Assembly: GCA_037074585.1 (NCBI GenBank)
Contig: CM073501.1
Coordinates: 45,996,001-46,060,000 of the forward strand
Direction: 5' to 3'
Length of the DNA: 64,000 nt
Source: Biancaea sappan
Lineage: Eukaryota; Streptophyta; Magnoliopsida; Fabales; Fabaceae
In this document: piece after piece, positions 42,001 to 45,770 of the stretch
Numbering within the stretch: the stretch's first letter is position 1
Layout of the letters: the number at the start of each line of letters is the position of its first letter
Position numbers and translations under genes: made by a program
The notes under the pieces: model-generated
What the model saw: the letters and a program-made list of their open reading frames with translations, nothing else
Databases searched by the model: none
What the model was told of the DNA's origin: nothing

Positions 42001-44698
42001 GGGGGCATACATAGAATTAGGTTCTAACAACACATCCCCTCGGTTTCCATCACCCAGGCCCAATTTCAAAGCCTTCAAAACAGATCTTCTCACAGGTTGT
42101 TGGTGCAAAATCTTTCAAACAATGGTGCGGGAGCTCTAGTGTCTTAGGGAAGCAATTCTAGACGCCTTCCAATGGTGGCAATAGCACAGAGCACGCCCCC
42201 AAAGGATTTTGAGAGTAACCAGAAGAGGAAGACAAAGAAGGAAATCTCAGCAACGAGAGACATCAAAGCTGAGATTGCAACATAGACTCCAAAGAAGGAA
42301 GAAGGAATTGACCGAGTTAAGAACGAGAAATGGGTCCAAGGCACGGGTCTGGTCCAATGCCTGGGATTGGGCTCGGGTACATGACTTTGGGGCGAGTCTA
42401 ATTTACACTCAGGTCAGGCCAAAACACATACTTCGATGGACTTAGTTGCAAATGGGTATTCGACGGGTTCTGCTACTAGGACACGTACACAAGTAGTCAT
42501 GGGCTCGTCTTCGTCTCAGGTGAGCAGTGTCAAAGGCTCACTGGTGACGATGGCATTCTAGGAGCAACAGTCGAGGTGGCTTGAAGGTGAACTAAGAGGA
42601 AATCAAGAGGAGAACAGAGGAGTGAGGCATCTATCATACGAGGAGTTGATGGATCGTGATGGAGTAGGCTGATTATTTTCTTTTTCTTATTTCAACCTTG
42701 AGGACAAGCTTGTTCTGCAGGAGGGGGTAATGATAGGTACCAGCAGTGTAGTGGATTTTTGTTAAGGGGTAATTAGGTAATCTCTAGAGGATGAGTTTGT
42801 TATAAATAGGGGAGAGGGAGTGTGAGTGGGTATACTAAGTATTGTGTCAGAGTCTGTAGGAGCATTTGCTTTAGAGTGTGTGGGGCAGAATACCTTTTAG
42901 CAAGGTCTTTTGTAAGAGCTGAGGCTCTGGGGAGGAATTATCTTTGTAATCCTTCATTTTGGTTATTATATAATATTAATCTAGTTTCTGGCTCCTAACA
43001 ATTGGAAATCCACTACACTACAGGTACCTATCCTGTTACCTTTGTATTGTTCATGCTAGCAATTTCTATTTTCCACATCAAACAAATTCATGTTATCTGC
43101 TGCTATGGCACATAGCAACATAATGATAAACAACTTACAGTAATATAGAATGATTCACATAACATGAATTATCCTTGACAATCTTACAACAACTGCCTTT
43201 GGAATCAAACAAGGCAAACATTTCTTAAACATAAAGGCAGAACACCTATGAGCTTAGATCACCGGTTGCTTAAGTAAACTCATAACTTAATTTAGAAGAA
43301 CAGCTACAGCATAGACTCTTCTTGAGACAAGGCCATGAATAGCAAACGCAAAGCTCTATCGCAGACTTGGCATCACCAAGACAACACCAGTAAACAAACA
43401 TCACAGATCAAAAAATGTCCCTTACATTTTCACATGAAATAACTCAAACGCACAAGGCCATAACTCCCATTTTCCTTTTTAATAATCCCACTTGTTACTT
43501 CCTTTCATAGCTCCTAGTTTACCCATATCCAACATTTTATAAAGAAGCGATAAACATCACCAGCACTAGTACAATATTGAGCACTTCTACTAAGGGCACA
43601 ATTGCAACCACTTCAGAATGATAGGTAGCTCATATATAGCATTCTTTCTTTTCATATAAAAAATGGGGGAAATAAAAAATCTTATATGAATAATATTTCT
43701 TGTTTCTCTTGAAATATAAATGCCAAAGAATGATTACATTACAGTAAAGTATTTCTCTTTCATAAACATTTTATCGAAAGTATCAGTCTCAAAAGACCAA
43801 AACAAGGGAGATATCATAAGCTTCTATTGTACATTAAATCCAGATATGACGTTTTAAAGAAGAATTGTCGAGTATACTGTTGTCTTTCATTTTTCAAAAT
43901 ATATCACTCCACTAATCAATGCTAATCGTTGAACTACAACCAAGAAACACGAAAGATAATTGACAATACACTTCTATCAAAGACCATTAACAAACATTGC
44001 AATGATAAAAGAATGTCATTGTAGAAACCTTAACATGAACTGTAATTGCTCTTCTTTTAATTTCTTTCTGCACTTTTTGCTACATCTATACACCAATGTT
44101 TGAAGTTTGTACTTTGTAGTAATTAAATAGTCATAATATTTCTCCTTACTTAAAAATTCAACAATACTAACAATATTCATGTAATCATTCGCTAGAATCA
44201 TATACAGATTTGATTAGTAATAAAATCATATCAAAAGTTCTACATTGCGAATGAAGCTATTTTAACTTTTGGTACGAGAGAAGAGGAGAATCGAATCAAC
44301 CTTACTTCCCCATACCCAAACCCCCAACTACCCAACTGCCTGAGCTAGCCACAGGTGGCAACATTAATGAAGCTTAAATTAAAGCCGCAATAGTAAATTA
44401 GCATCATAACTCACTTCAGAAAAAGAATTAAAAAAAAGTATATAGAACAGCACAAATGCCAAATTTGAACAAGGAGATCCAATCAAACATAGACACAACT
44501 AATACTTATGGATCAACGAGATTCGCAATGCAATAGAAACGAAGTAACCAAACGAAAATGTACCTCAGATAGCCGCAAAATCCTCGGCATGGCCTTCGAG
44601 TTTCTCCATGAATTCGACACACAACTCATCTTCTTTCCTGAAGAACTAACCGCGGCGCCGCTGGTGCAGCACGGCGGAGAGTTCGGGATCGCCGACAT
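6006..44698 (-). CDS. Alpha/beta-hydrolase, plant ABHD11-like; 13 exons, 390 aa, giant introns
   Basis: Exons on the minus strand, in transcription order: 44698-44564, 35749-35615, 35375-35349, 32767-32677, 31568-31525, 31336-31238, 23443-23386, 23227-23175, 22476-22375, 20703-20638, 18408-18287, 17782-17611, 6074-6006. They total 1173 bases with every intron GT-AG and every phase matching. The protein has a Ser-rich N-terminus that may be a plastid transit peptide (inference), the HG oxyanion-hole motif at 120-121 (FLHGILGSRKNW), the nucleophile elbow GHSFGG with Ser192, and His367 in DAGHW. The third triad residue is not obvious; Glu329 in FLKAERS is a candidate. Length fits the plant family. 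The start is set by an in-frame TAA immediately before the ATG. The family is annotated as serine hydrolases of unknown substrate. Transposons occupy most of introns 1, 6 and 12, yet no exon has a stop or frameshift, so the gene looks functional. Confidence 0.93.
6075..6640. other. Intron 12, 3' part: no element recognised
   Basis: AT-rich intronic sequence with no reading frame or repeat that I can assign. Confidence 0.5.
6655..6830 (+). repeat. Possible subterminal region of the hAT element
   Basis: It is dense in GGGTTG, CCAACCCG and CAACCCAACCCGACC motifs on both strands, like the subterminal repeats of Ac-like hAT elements. It lies about 1 kb upstream of the hAT coding remnant, in the same orientation. 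The exact terminus and the 8-bp target duplication were not found. Confidence 0.4.
7827..9865 (+). pseudogene. hAT (Ac-like) transposase pseudogene
   Basis: In order it shows an ATG at 7827, a BED-type zinc finger (about 7987-8200: SHVWSHFTKLSS, CNYCGKSY, NLSWHLIDC), the catalytic core with HRGETIGKALETCLKDWGI, CSITVDNASSNN and CAHILNLIVNDAL (8640-8920), and DVSTRWYSTYLMLDTAEKF (about 9030). The C-terminal half is a pile of frameshifts. It ends near FDILRWWKGK, the start of the hAT dimerisation region, and the conserved rest of that region is missing. Stops lie in the N-terminal part, for example after KDRY in the zinc finger. The family is RICESLEEPER/DAYSLEEPER-like. It is inactive. Confidence 0.88.
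8042..8197 (+). repeat. In-frame 78-bp tandem duplication of the hAT zinc finger
   Basis: ATTATTGTGGAAAATCTTAT starts at 8042 and again at 8120. The 78-bp period equals 26 codons and doubles the CGKSYTCGSKS...WHLIDC part of the BED finger. Confidence 0.85.
9886..10180. other. Intron 12: unassigned spacer between hAT and copia remnants
   Basis: T-rich and A-rich tracts; no coding remnant that I can place with confidence. The sequence after 10060 may still belong to the transposon before it. Confidence 0.4.
10181..10322 (-). repeat. 3' LTR of copia fragment A
   Basis: On the minus strand it begins TGTTGAGTTGTACATAG after the polypurine tract AAGGGGGAG, and ends near TAAGTTCACA, about 142 bp. 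Confidence 0.65.
10649..12018 (+). mobile_element. Short non-autonomous gypsy-derived LTR element (family LARD-1, copy 1), TSD GCTTT
   Basis: The LTRs begin TGATAGGTTC and end TTCCTAACA. The element is flanked by perfect 5-bp duplications GCTTT (10644-10648 and 12019-12023) inside copia fragment A. The 3' LTR (11701-12018) is 318 bp; the 5' LTR (10649-10759) has lost about 200 bp internally. The primer site reads TTGGTCCAACCTGCC. The 0.94-kb interior keeps only a gag N-terminus-like frame (near 10761-11033, ERWEDIGRELKQ) and, before the 3' LTR, TTTCAACCTTGAGGACAAGG, which matches the codons ending pol in the gypsy element at 36616-42052. It is therefore best read as a deletion derivative of that lineage. 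Confidence 0.82.
13150..13820 (-). pseudogene. LINE (L1 type) ORF2 endonuclease fragment, minus strand
   Basis: From 13817 on the minus strand: WNINGLGNPHRRTKVKEVI, NRFKDWECIPSLGASSGLLV, WRVTNVYGP, then LKDLPLSNSQFTWS and SRLDRFLVTPKWEDF, FKGKVR. These are the ordered blocks of the apurinic-type endonuclease of plant L1 LINEs. A TAG interrupts it after DLNIVLV. It is cut off at about 13150 by copia fragment A. Confidence 0.83.
13855..14650 (-). pseudogene. LINE ORF2 3' end (zf-RVT region), minus strand
   Basis: Minus-strand reading, across several frames: LIPDRRLWNLDSSCSYFCTS, VVLNRINSND, NICIMCLRNSET, LWMERNARVF, then a T/C-rich tail ending in an A-rich tract at about 13860. These match the zinc-binding reverse-transcriptase tail of plant LINEs, and the same domain recurs at 19740, 20750 and 23900. 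It precedes the endonuclease fragment at 13150-13820 in the reading direction, opposite to an intact LINE. Confidence 0.78.
14651..15890 (-). pseudogene. Probable LINE ORF1 remnant, minus strand
   Basis: A 139-codon acidic frame at 15387-14968 (ETEIETKGKDVMGVLSEDD, GKENIAGDVDGRLEGVSQLF) continues past a TAG towards 14650 with shifts. Upstream to about 15890 are further broken frames. Position and composition suggest the ORF1 or ORF1-ORF2 linker of a plant L1 element, but I see no zinc knuckle. Confidence 0.45.
15890..16532 (-). pseudogene. Copia gag fragment (UBN2 type), minus strand
   Basis: Reading from about 16500: DLVESSTSTTFNPDTSTVLG, then IDIATQMLEFSTSKQLWDAA and SRANARSRITLYKSKLQ, the typical copia gag core. 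It has several stops. It follows a degenerate primer site (TTGTATTAGAGCT, 16521-16533) and an LTR, and ends against LINE sequence. Confidence 0.8.
16533..16691 (-). repeat. LTR of the copia gag fragment
   Basis: On the minus strand it starts TGTTAAATGGTTGACTG and ends before the degenerate primer site, about 159 bp. Confidence 0.6.
16692..17610. other. Intron 12, 5' part: no element recognised
   Basis: Contains short frames without recognisable content (for example 17085-17279, minus). The last 30 bases adjoin the donor of exon 12. Confidence 0.5.
17611..17782 (-). CDS. Hydrolase exon 12, catalytic histidine (residues 311-368)
   Basis: The acceptor is ATTCATAG and the donor GTATGT. It reads KIVEDVPRGVHVNFLKAERS and later MHVLEDAGHW. 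His367 is the predicted base of the triad. Confidence 0.93.
17783..18286. other. Intron 11 (504 bp)
   Basis: AT-rich intron, nothing further seen. The acceptor for exon 12 is ATTCATAG. Confidence 0.8.
18287..18408 (-). CDS. Hydrolase exon 11 (residues 271-310 plus two bases)
   Basis: The acceptor is TATGCAG and the donor GTACTT. It begins WVVTNLRPTSSFG and ends YEETNL, then TG of the Trp311 codon. Confidence 0.92.
18868..19112 (+). repeat. 5' LTR of a copia relic (family Cop-2) in intron 10
   Basis: It begins TGTGGGATTCCATTGTTATT and is followed by the primer site TGGTATTAGAGC at 19113. Length (245 bp), start, GCTAGGTGTATATAAACCC TATA region and 3' end all match the 242-bp LTR of the copia element at 25022. 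Confidence 0.78.
19113..19735 (+). pseudogene. Interior of the copia relic, gag absent, protease start kept
   Basis: After the leader an ATG follows CTAACC, then a frame with ATTWIVDSRRRIMTGN, the degraded copia protease site (normally DSGAxxHMTGN). The equivalent segment of the copia element at 25850 has the same leader-to-protease arrangement with gag missing. The relic stops soon after and meets a LINE. Confidence 0.7.
19736..20090 (+). mobile_element. 5'-truncated LINE 3' end, plus strand
   Basis: Broken frames match the end of LINE ORF2 (ERNAKTFL-like start; FRDWRALT). They run into the CT-rich 3' region and an A-rich end at about 20081, the same layout as the other LINE tails in this gene. 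No convincing target duplication was found. Confidence 0.65.
20638..20703 (-). CDS. Hydrolase exon 10 (residues 249-270)
   Basis: The acceptor is AAGAAAG and the donor GTACGT, phase 0. It begins VSSKRDVVKALIQQGF and ends NDVAQ. A LINE copy sits only about 40 bp upstream of its acceptor. Confidence 0.92.
20743..21097 (-). mobile_element. 5'-truncated LINE with 20-bp TSD in intron 9
   Basis: The terminal 355 bp of a LINE lies on the minus strand, ending in an A-rich tail (T-run at 20743 on the plus strand). The flanks AAAGAATAATTAAAAACTTT (20723-20742) and AAAGAATAATTAGAAACTTT (21098-21117) differ at one base of 20. That is a classical LINE target duplication. The insertion lies 40 bp from the exon 10 acceptor. 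Confidence 0.88.
21118..22374. other. Rest of intron 9: nothing recognised
   Basis: AT-rich, with only chance reading frames. The donor of exon 9 is GTATTC at its right end. Confidence 0.6.
22375..22476 (-). CDS. Hydrolase exon 9 (residues 215-248)
   Basis: The acceptor is CTTCAAG and the donor GTATTC, phase 0. It reads VWVLDATPGKVRAGGDGEDH, then PAELISFLSTLPSE. Confidence 0.93.
22705..22796 (+). mobile_element. tRNA-derived SINE with 14-bp TSD in intron 8
   Basis: A 92-bp element with an A-box-like TAGGTCAAGTGA (22719), a B-box-like GGTTCGAACACC (22763) and a 12-base A tail. The flanks TAGGGATAATTATA at 22691-22704 and 22797-22810 are identical. The perfect duplication and clean tail point to a recent insertion, antisense to the host gene. 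Confidence 0.88.
23175..23227 (-). CDS. Hydrolase exon 8 (residues 197-214)
   Basis: The acceptor is TTCTCAG and the donor GTAAGT. TT completes Val197, then VLSMVDQAAKPLARPVR follows. Confidence 0.92.
23386..23443 (-). CDS. Hydrolase exon 7, nucleophile elbow (residues 178-196 plus one base)
   Basis: The acceptor is TTGGTTAG and the donor GTTTTA. It reads VRELRITPRVLIGHSFGGK, where Ser192 in GHSFGG is the predicted nucleophile. Confidence 0.93.
23885..24535 (+). pseudogene. LINE ORF2 3' fragment (zf-RVT region), intron 6
   Basis: The frame VVDRRIWNFYPSGYYTCSSF, then SKLIWKAQTPPKVKTFVWIV and NRINKNNMLQ (24159), is followed by broken frames with LWCIWLERNARVF. These are the typical zinc-binding tail motifs of plant LINE ORF2. 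No poly-A or target duplication was identified. Confidence 0.8.
24545..25021 (+). pseudogene. Copia element B, 5' fragment: reverse transcriptase start
   Basis: SVHPMITRSKGGPKSVYIGL, HWRKAMEVEYGALIKNDTW, QLIDSKWIFRSNMAADGSV, then VAKGFQQD and GETFSPIAKLANI: the linker and first blocks of copia RT. It is cut by insertion of a second copia element at 25022. The rest resumes at about 29770. Confidence 0.83.
25022..25263 (+). repeat. 5' LTR of copia C
   Basis: It starts TGTGGGATTCCATC and ends AGAATTCTTCA; CTAGCTAGG followed by an A-rich ATAAACCC region fits a TATA zone. Confidence 0.88.
25820..27030 (+). pseudogene. Copia C protease and integrase
   Basis: Protease TWIIDSGASDHMTGN near 25911, then a TGA at about 26191. 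The pre-integrase zinc motif is LWHYRLGHPNF...HCEICELSK. Integrase core: IIHSDIWGPS (first Asp), ILRTDNAKDYFN (second Asp), and PQQNGIADRKNRHLLEIA, where the usual catalytic Glu (NGxAERKNR) is Asp. Stops follow GPSHV and HLLEIA. Confidence 0.88.
27560..29118 (+). pseudogene. Copia C reverse transcriptase and RNase H
   Basis: RT blocks: DRYKARLVAKGFPQTYGIDY, ETFAPVAKL, LHQLNVKNTFLNGDLEQEVY, KSLYGFKQSSRAW, then IVYVDNIIVT at about 28170, where the YVDD site has become YVDN. RNase H: VFSDTDWASSLTDRRSTSGY, SSAEAEFLAM, KLHCDNQASIRIA, RTKHVEIDRHFIREKLEQ; it ends FDNLLSKLGIIDIYFPT. Frameshifts lie near 28010, 28170 and 28910, and a TAG at 28739. Confidence 0.88.
29126..29317 (+). repeat. 3' LTR of copia C
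   Basis: It starts TGTAGGATTCCATC directly after the polypurine tract and ends AATTCTTCC, where the normal CA is CC. A TATATAAACCC box lies in the middle. Confidence 0.86.
29357..29771 (-). repeat. Pair of about 140-bp direct repeats, possible TRIM element
   Basis: 29357-29501 and 29630-29771 share CACCCAAGCAACTT, GAAGAACCAA, CCACTTAA, ACTTAGG and ACCCATAATAT blocks. They are separated by 128 bp of GC-richer sequence. On the minus strand both start near TGATAG. The layout fits a small terminal-repeat retroelement inserted in copia B. A clean target duplication and primer site were not found. Confidence 0.5.
29772..31130 (+). pseudogene. Copia element B, 3' fragment: RT end, RNase H, LTR
   Basis: Blocks: TLVYIDDMLSTSD (YxDD site), LKDLDEFHFFLGI, SQRGYVMNLLEKFNM, AKRTLRYLKGTVDLGLHI, FSYADWANDVVDKRSTGGY, AEAEYRALASLASEISWLSS, ARTKHVEIDLHFVRDKVL, EQPADVFTDPL. 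After LRG comes a purine-rich GAGAGGGAC and a probable LTR from about 30977 to 31130. It continues the RT start at 24545-25021. Stops and shifts throughout. Confidence 0.85.
31238..31336 (-). CDS. Hydrolase exon 6 (residues 145-177)
   Basis: The acceptor is TTCACAG and the donor GTGTGC, phase 0 both sides. It reads FLLVDLRCHGNSS, then KKRGPHTVASAALDVLKL. DLRCHG is the conserved strand-4 region of the fold. Confidence 0.93.
31337..31524. other. Intron 5 (188 bp)
   Basis: Short, element-free intron with donor GTATTT and acceptor TTCACAG. Confidence 0.85.
31525..31568 (-). CDS. Hydrolase exon 5 (residues 130-144)
   Basis: The acceptor is ATTGCAG and the donor GTATTT. After GA completes Gly130 it reads TFAQRLAREFPMWQ. 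Confidence 0.92.
31569..32676. other. Intron 4 (1.1 kb): nothing recognised
   Basis: AT-rich. It includes an (ACA)n tract at about 32609-32630 (AACAACAACAAC). No transposon remnant seen. Confidence 0.65.
32677..32767 (-). CDS. Hydrolase exon 4 (residues 100-129 plus one base)
   Basis: The acceptor is ATTATAG and the donor GTGCGT. It begins VRWSSVMD and ends FLHGILGSRKNW, holding the HG oxyanion-hole motif. A single G is left to complete Gly130 with the next exon. Confidence 0.93.
32768..35348. other. Intron 3 (2.6 kb): no coding element recognised
   Basis: Contains an (AC)n stretch at about 33309-33328, a G-run at 33841-33856, poly-A at 33963-33977, and a CT-rich block at 34620-34810. The reading frames in the CT-rich block are compositional. 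Confidence 0.55.
35349..35375 (-). CDS. Hydrolase exon 3, 27-bp micro-exon (residues 91-99)
   Basis: The acceptor is TTTGCAG and the donor GTAAGA. Nine codons, AYDLVQGEL, phase 0 on both sides. Confidence 0.88.
35615..35749 (-). CDS. Hydrolase exon 2 (residues 46-90)
   Basis: The acceptor is TTCCGCAG and the donor GTAATG. It reads NDKFNVSRLASSC through ALVDEKLAQGN to SSIL, which joins to AYDLVQG. An earlier possible donor (GTAGTT, nine codons upstream) would also keep the frame, but the IL ending gives the smoother join. Confidence 0.85.
36149..36470 (+). pseudogene. Gag N-terminus-like coiled-coil frame of LARD-1 copy 2
   Basis: ATG at 36149 (MPPKPTKR), a one-base shift, then LEGLEASVSEFRAALMEMQQ and SQVNMQKSMMEHFQQLQ with heptad-like spacing. 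A second frame gives ERWEEGLRDLKQ, which resembles ERWEDIGRELKQ in copy 1. It resembles the N-terminal coiled coil of gypsy gag. No gag core follows. Confidence 0.65.
36616..36969 (-). repeat. 3' LTR of the gypsy element
   Basis: Nearly identical to the 5' LTR apart from a small indel in the C-run region (about 36836 against 41907). The pol frame's stop codon at 36941-36943 lies inside this LTR. Confidence 0.9.
36941..37795 (-). pseudogene. Gypsy integrase end and chromodomain-like tail
   Basis: SSYHPQSDGQTVVVNRCLET lies at the third catalytic position; Val replaces the Glu of the usual DGQTE motif. Next come the integrase C-terminal region (KLAPRFFGPYQIVEKVGAVS, LKLPPTSKIHSVFHVSQLKK) and a chromodomain-like segment (WLIQWLGMSSEDPTWED) with EDPTW repeated twice. 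It ends inside the 3' LTR. Confidence 0.9.
37803..39224 (-). pseudogene. Gypsy RT thumb, RNase H and integrase
   Basis: EYLGHIISGKGV (RT thumb); FEIECDASGKGIGAVLQQ and IIYTDQKSLKYLL (RNase H); GGHSGFLRTYRRLATNLYW with CDICQRQK (integrase zinc finger); SMDFIVSLPKSQGFDAILVV (first Asp) and IVSDRDPLF (second Asp). A frameshift near 37803 after ELFRL separates it from the last part. Confidence 0.92.
39225..40217 (-). pseudogene. Gypsy protease end and reverse transcriptase
   Basis: The protease continues with LGDIDLILGVSWL. A TAA at 39798-39800 interrupts. RT shows RKKDTTWRMCIDYRALNKAT, FSKLDLKSGYHQIRM, FGLTNAPATFQAVMN and VFFDDILVFSRD (the DD active site), then a TGA, evidently from CGA, at 39225-39227. 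All stops lie in one frame, so they are point changes. Confidence 0.92.
40218..41651 (-). pseudogene. Gypsy gag and start of protease
   Basis: ATG at 41651; an N-terminal coiled coil; a TGA near 41482; then the gag core (ELPTFDGWDPVAWINRAETY, LYSSQCGRLPEQQFLGYFIE). A zinc knuckle CFRCGERYSPIHRC at about 40510-40555 and the protease site VVLIDSGATYNFIS at about 40265-40305 follow. The frame ends at a TAG (40218-40220) and resumes immediately in the same frame. Confidence 0.92.
41687..42052 (-). repeat. 5' LTR of the gypsy element
   Basis: On the minus strand it runs from TGATGGAAACCGAGG to GAGGTGTCTAACA, followed by the primer site at 41671-41686. Confidence 0.9.
43039..44260. other. Intron 1, 5' part: nothing recognised
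   Basis: AT-rich, with no coding remnant or clear repeat. Confidence 0.55.
44265..44365 (-). mobile_element. Possible degenerate SINE in intron 1
   Basis: On the minus strand GGCTAGCTCAGGCAGTTGGG resembles a tRNA-type A box. GGTTGATTCGATTC, about 40 bp later, resembles a B box with an insertion. No clean tail or duplication is visible. Confidence 0.35.
44564..44698 (-). CDS. Hydrolase exon 1 (residues 1-45)
   Basis: It starts MSAIPNSPPCC and ends RILRLSE before the donor GTACAT, phase 0. It is Ser/Asn/Cys-rich with few acidic residues. TAA directly precedes the ATG in frame. Confidence 0.85.
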
Positions 44699-45060
44699 TT
44701 AGCCGGAAAACTCACCGTATCAATGACAACTGTAGGTTCCGTATGATTATCGGAAGGGAAGTGAAATTAAAGGCTGAGATTTAGATCTCACTGAGGAAAT
44801 CCAGAGAAAAGGAGAGAGGACGGAGACACCAAGAAATTCGGGATCCCGAATCTACGTGGCGCAGAATTAGAGAGAGGAAGCGACCTCCTGGTCAATTCGC
44901 AACTCCAATGGCACGTGCTTTGTTATTCAATTCTAAACCGTTTTTATCTGGCAAGTAACAATTGAAAGAACGGTAGTGGAATGGGGACCTGTGAGACGAC
45001 GTTTAACACGTGCTACGCGTTTAACACGTGCTACGCGTTTAACACGTGCTAGCTTTGCAC
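44699..45060 (-). promoter_or_regulatory. Promoter and 5' UTR region of the hydrolase gene
   Basis: A GC-richer, repeat-free stretch lies just upstream of the ATG. On the minus strand it is CT-rich near the start (CTCTCTCTAATTC, CCTCTCTCCTTTTCTC), resembling the Y-patch type of TATA-less plant promoters. No good TATA box is visible. Four CACGTG cores lie at 44912, 45007, 45025 and 45043. Confidence 0.6.
45001..45050. repeat. 18-bp tandem repeat carrying three G-boxes
   Basis: TTTAACACGTGCTACGCG is repeated with an exact 18-bp period; CACGTG cores start at 45007, 45025 and 45043. CACGTG is bound by plant bZIP and bHLH factors, and ACGCGT occurs between the copies. The cluster is about 310-350 bp upstream of the hydrolase ATG. 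Confidence 0.85.
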
Positions 45061-45770
45061 ATGGATCGGGCAGTTTGATGACGGATCACCCGCTGAATTA
45101 TCAAAACTAACACATTAAATGGTTACTCACAAAACCTATGTTTATGTGTTTTTTAACTCCTTTTGGAGAGGGGCGGAGCTTGTGCCTCATTTTTTTTTTC
45201 TTCTTGAGAAAACACAACCAGGTTACATAGATAAAGAAAAAAGAAAAGTTTTCAAACATAGTGAATGTTAGTCAAACGATGTACCAAAGGAGGTGAGCAA
45301 GTTGAACTGGGTGTTTAATTTTCCCAATTGAGATCATAATCAATATCTTGGTGAAAGATGTAGTATTTCATAATTTTTTAACTTAAAGAATGAAGGATTT
45401 TAAATAATAGAATCTTGATAATCTTAAGAGAATTTTGCTTTCAACAATATATTTAAGTACTTTTAAAAAGAAGTCTTTAAATATTCTCCTCAAACACATA
45501 ATGAGATAATTTTATATAAAGAAAATCACAAAACAAAATAGAATGACAATTTCAATCTTTGGAGATTAGTACCTTACTTTTACTACAATTTCAATCTTTG
45601 GAGATTAGTACCTTACTTTTACAACGACATCCCACTAAGTTTCTTAAGATTTTGGCAAACTTATCATAGGTTGACTCTCATCTCTACAATCTCTTCACCT
45701 AAGAGGATTGGTTTCAATGACTTTTGCACCAAACAAACCCCTAGGTTTTTCCCAAGATACCTAGAAACTT
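45061..45770. other. Upstream intergenic stretch with a 38-bp tandem duplication
   Basis: ACAATTTCAATCTTTGGAGA starts at about 45547 and again at 45585. No gene or classified element is seen. The stretch may continue beyond the solo LTR at 45771. Confidence 0.5.

Larger units (their letters stand above)
36616..42052 (-). mobile_element. Ty3/gypsy chromovirus-type element, TSD CCCAG
   Basis: A 5437-bp element on the minus strand. The 5' LTR is 42052-41687 (366 bp) and the 3' LTR 36969-36616 (354 bp), starting TGATGGAAACC and ending GTCTAACA. Perfect duplications CCCAG lie at 36611-36615 and 42053-42057. The primer site (minus) is TTGGTTCAACCTGCC. It encodes one gag-pol frame with a chromodomain-like end and short LTRs; this fits a Reina-like chromovirus, a lineage call that is inference. 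At least four stops and one frameshift make it non-functional. Confidence 0.93.
35855..43033 (+). mobile_element. Non-autonomous gypsy-derived LTR element (family LARD-1, copy 2), TSD TGTTA, abnormal 3' end
   Basis: The 5' LTR is 35855-36127 and the 3' LTR 42731-43000 (TGATAGGT...CTAACA). The interior, without the nested gypsy, is about 1.2 kb. It holds a primer site TTGGTCTGACCTGCC, a coiled-coil gag N-terminus-like frame (about 36149-36470) and, before the 3' LTR, TTTCAACCTTGAGGACAAG and a purine tract. After the 3' LTR come ATTGG and 28 bp that are the inverted start of the LTR (43006-43033), then TGTTA, which matches the TGTTA before the 5' LTR (35850-35854). The element thus has U3 ends on both sides. 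The gypsy at 36616-42052 is nested inside. Confidence 0.85.
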
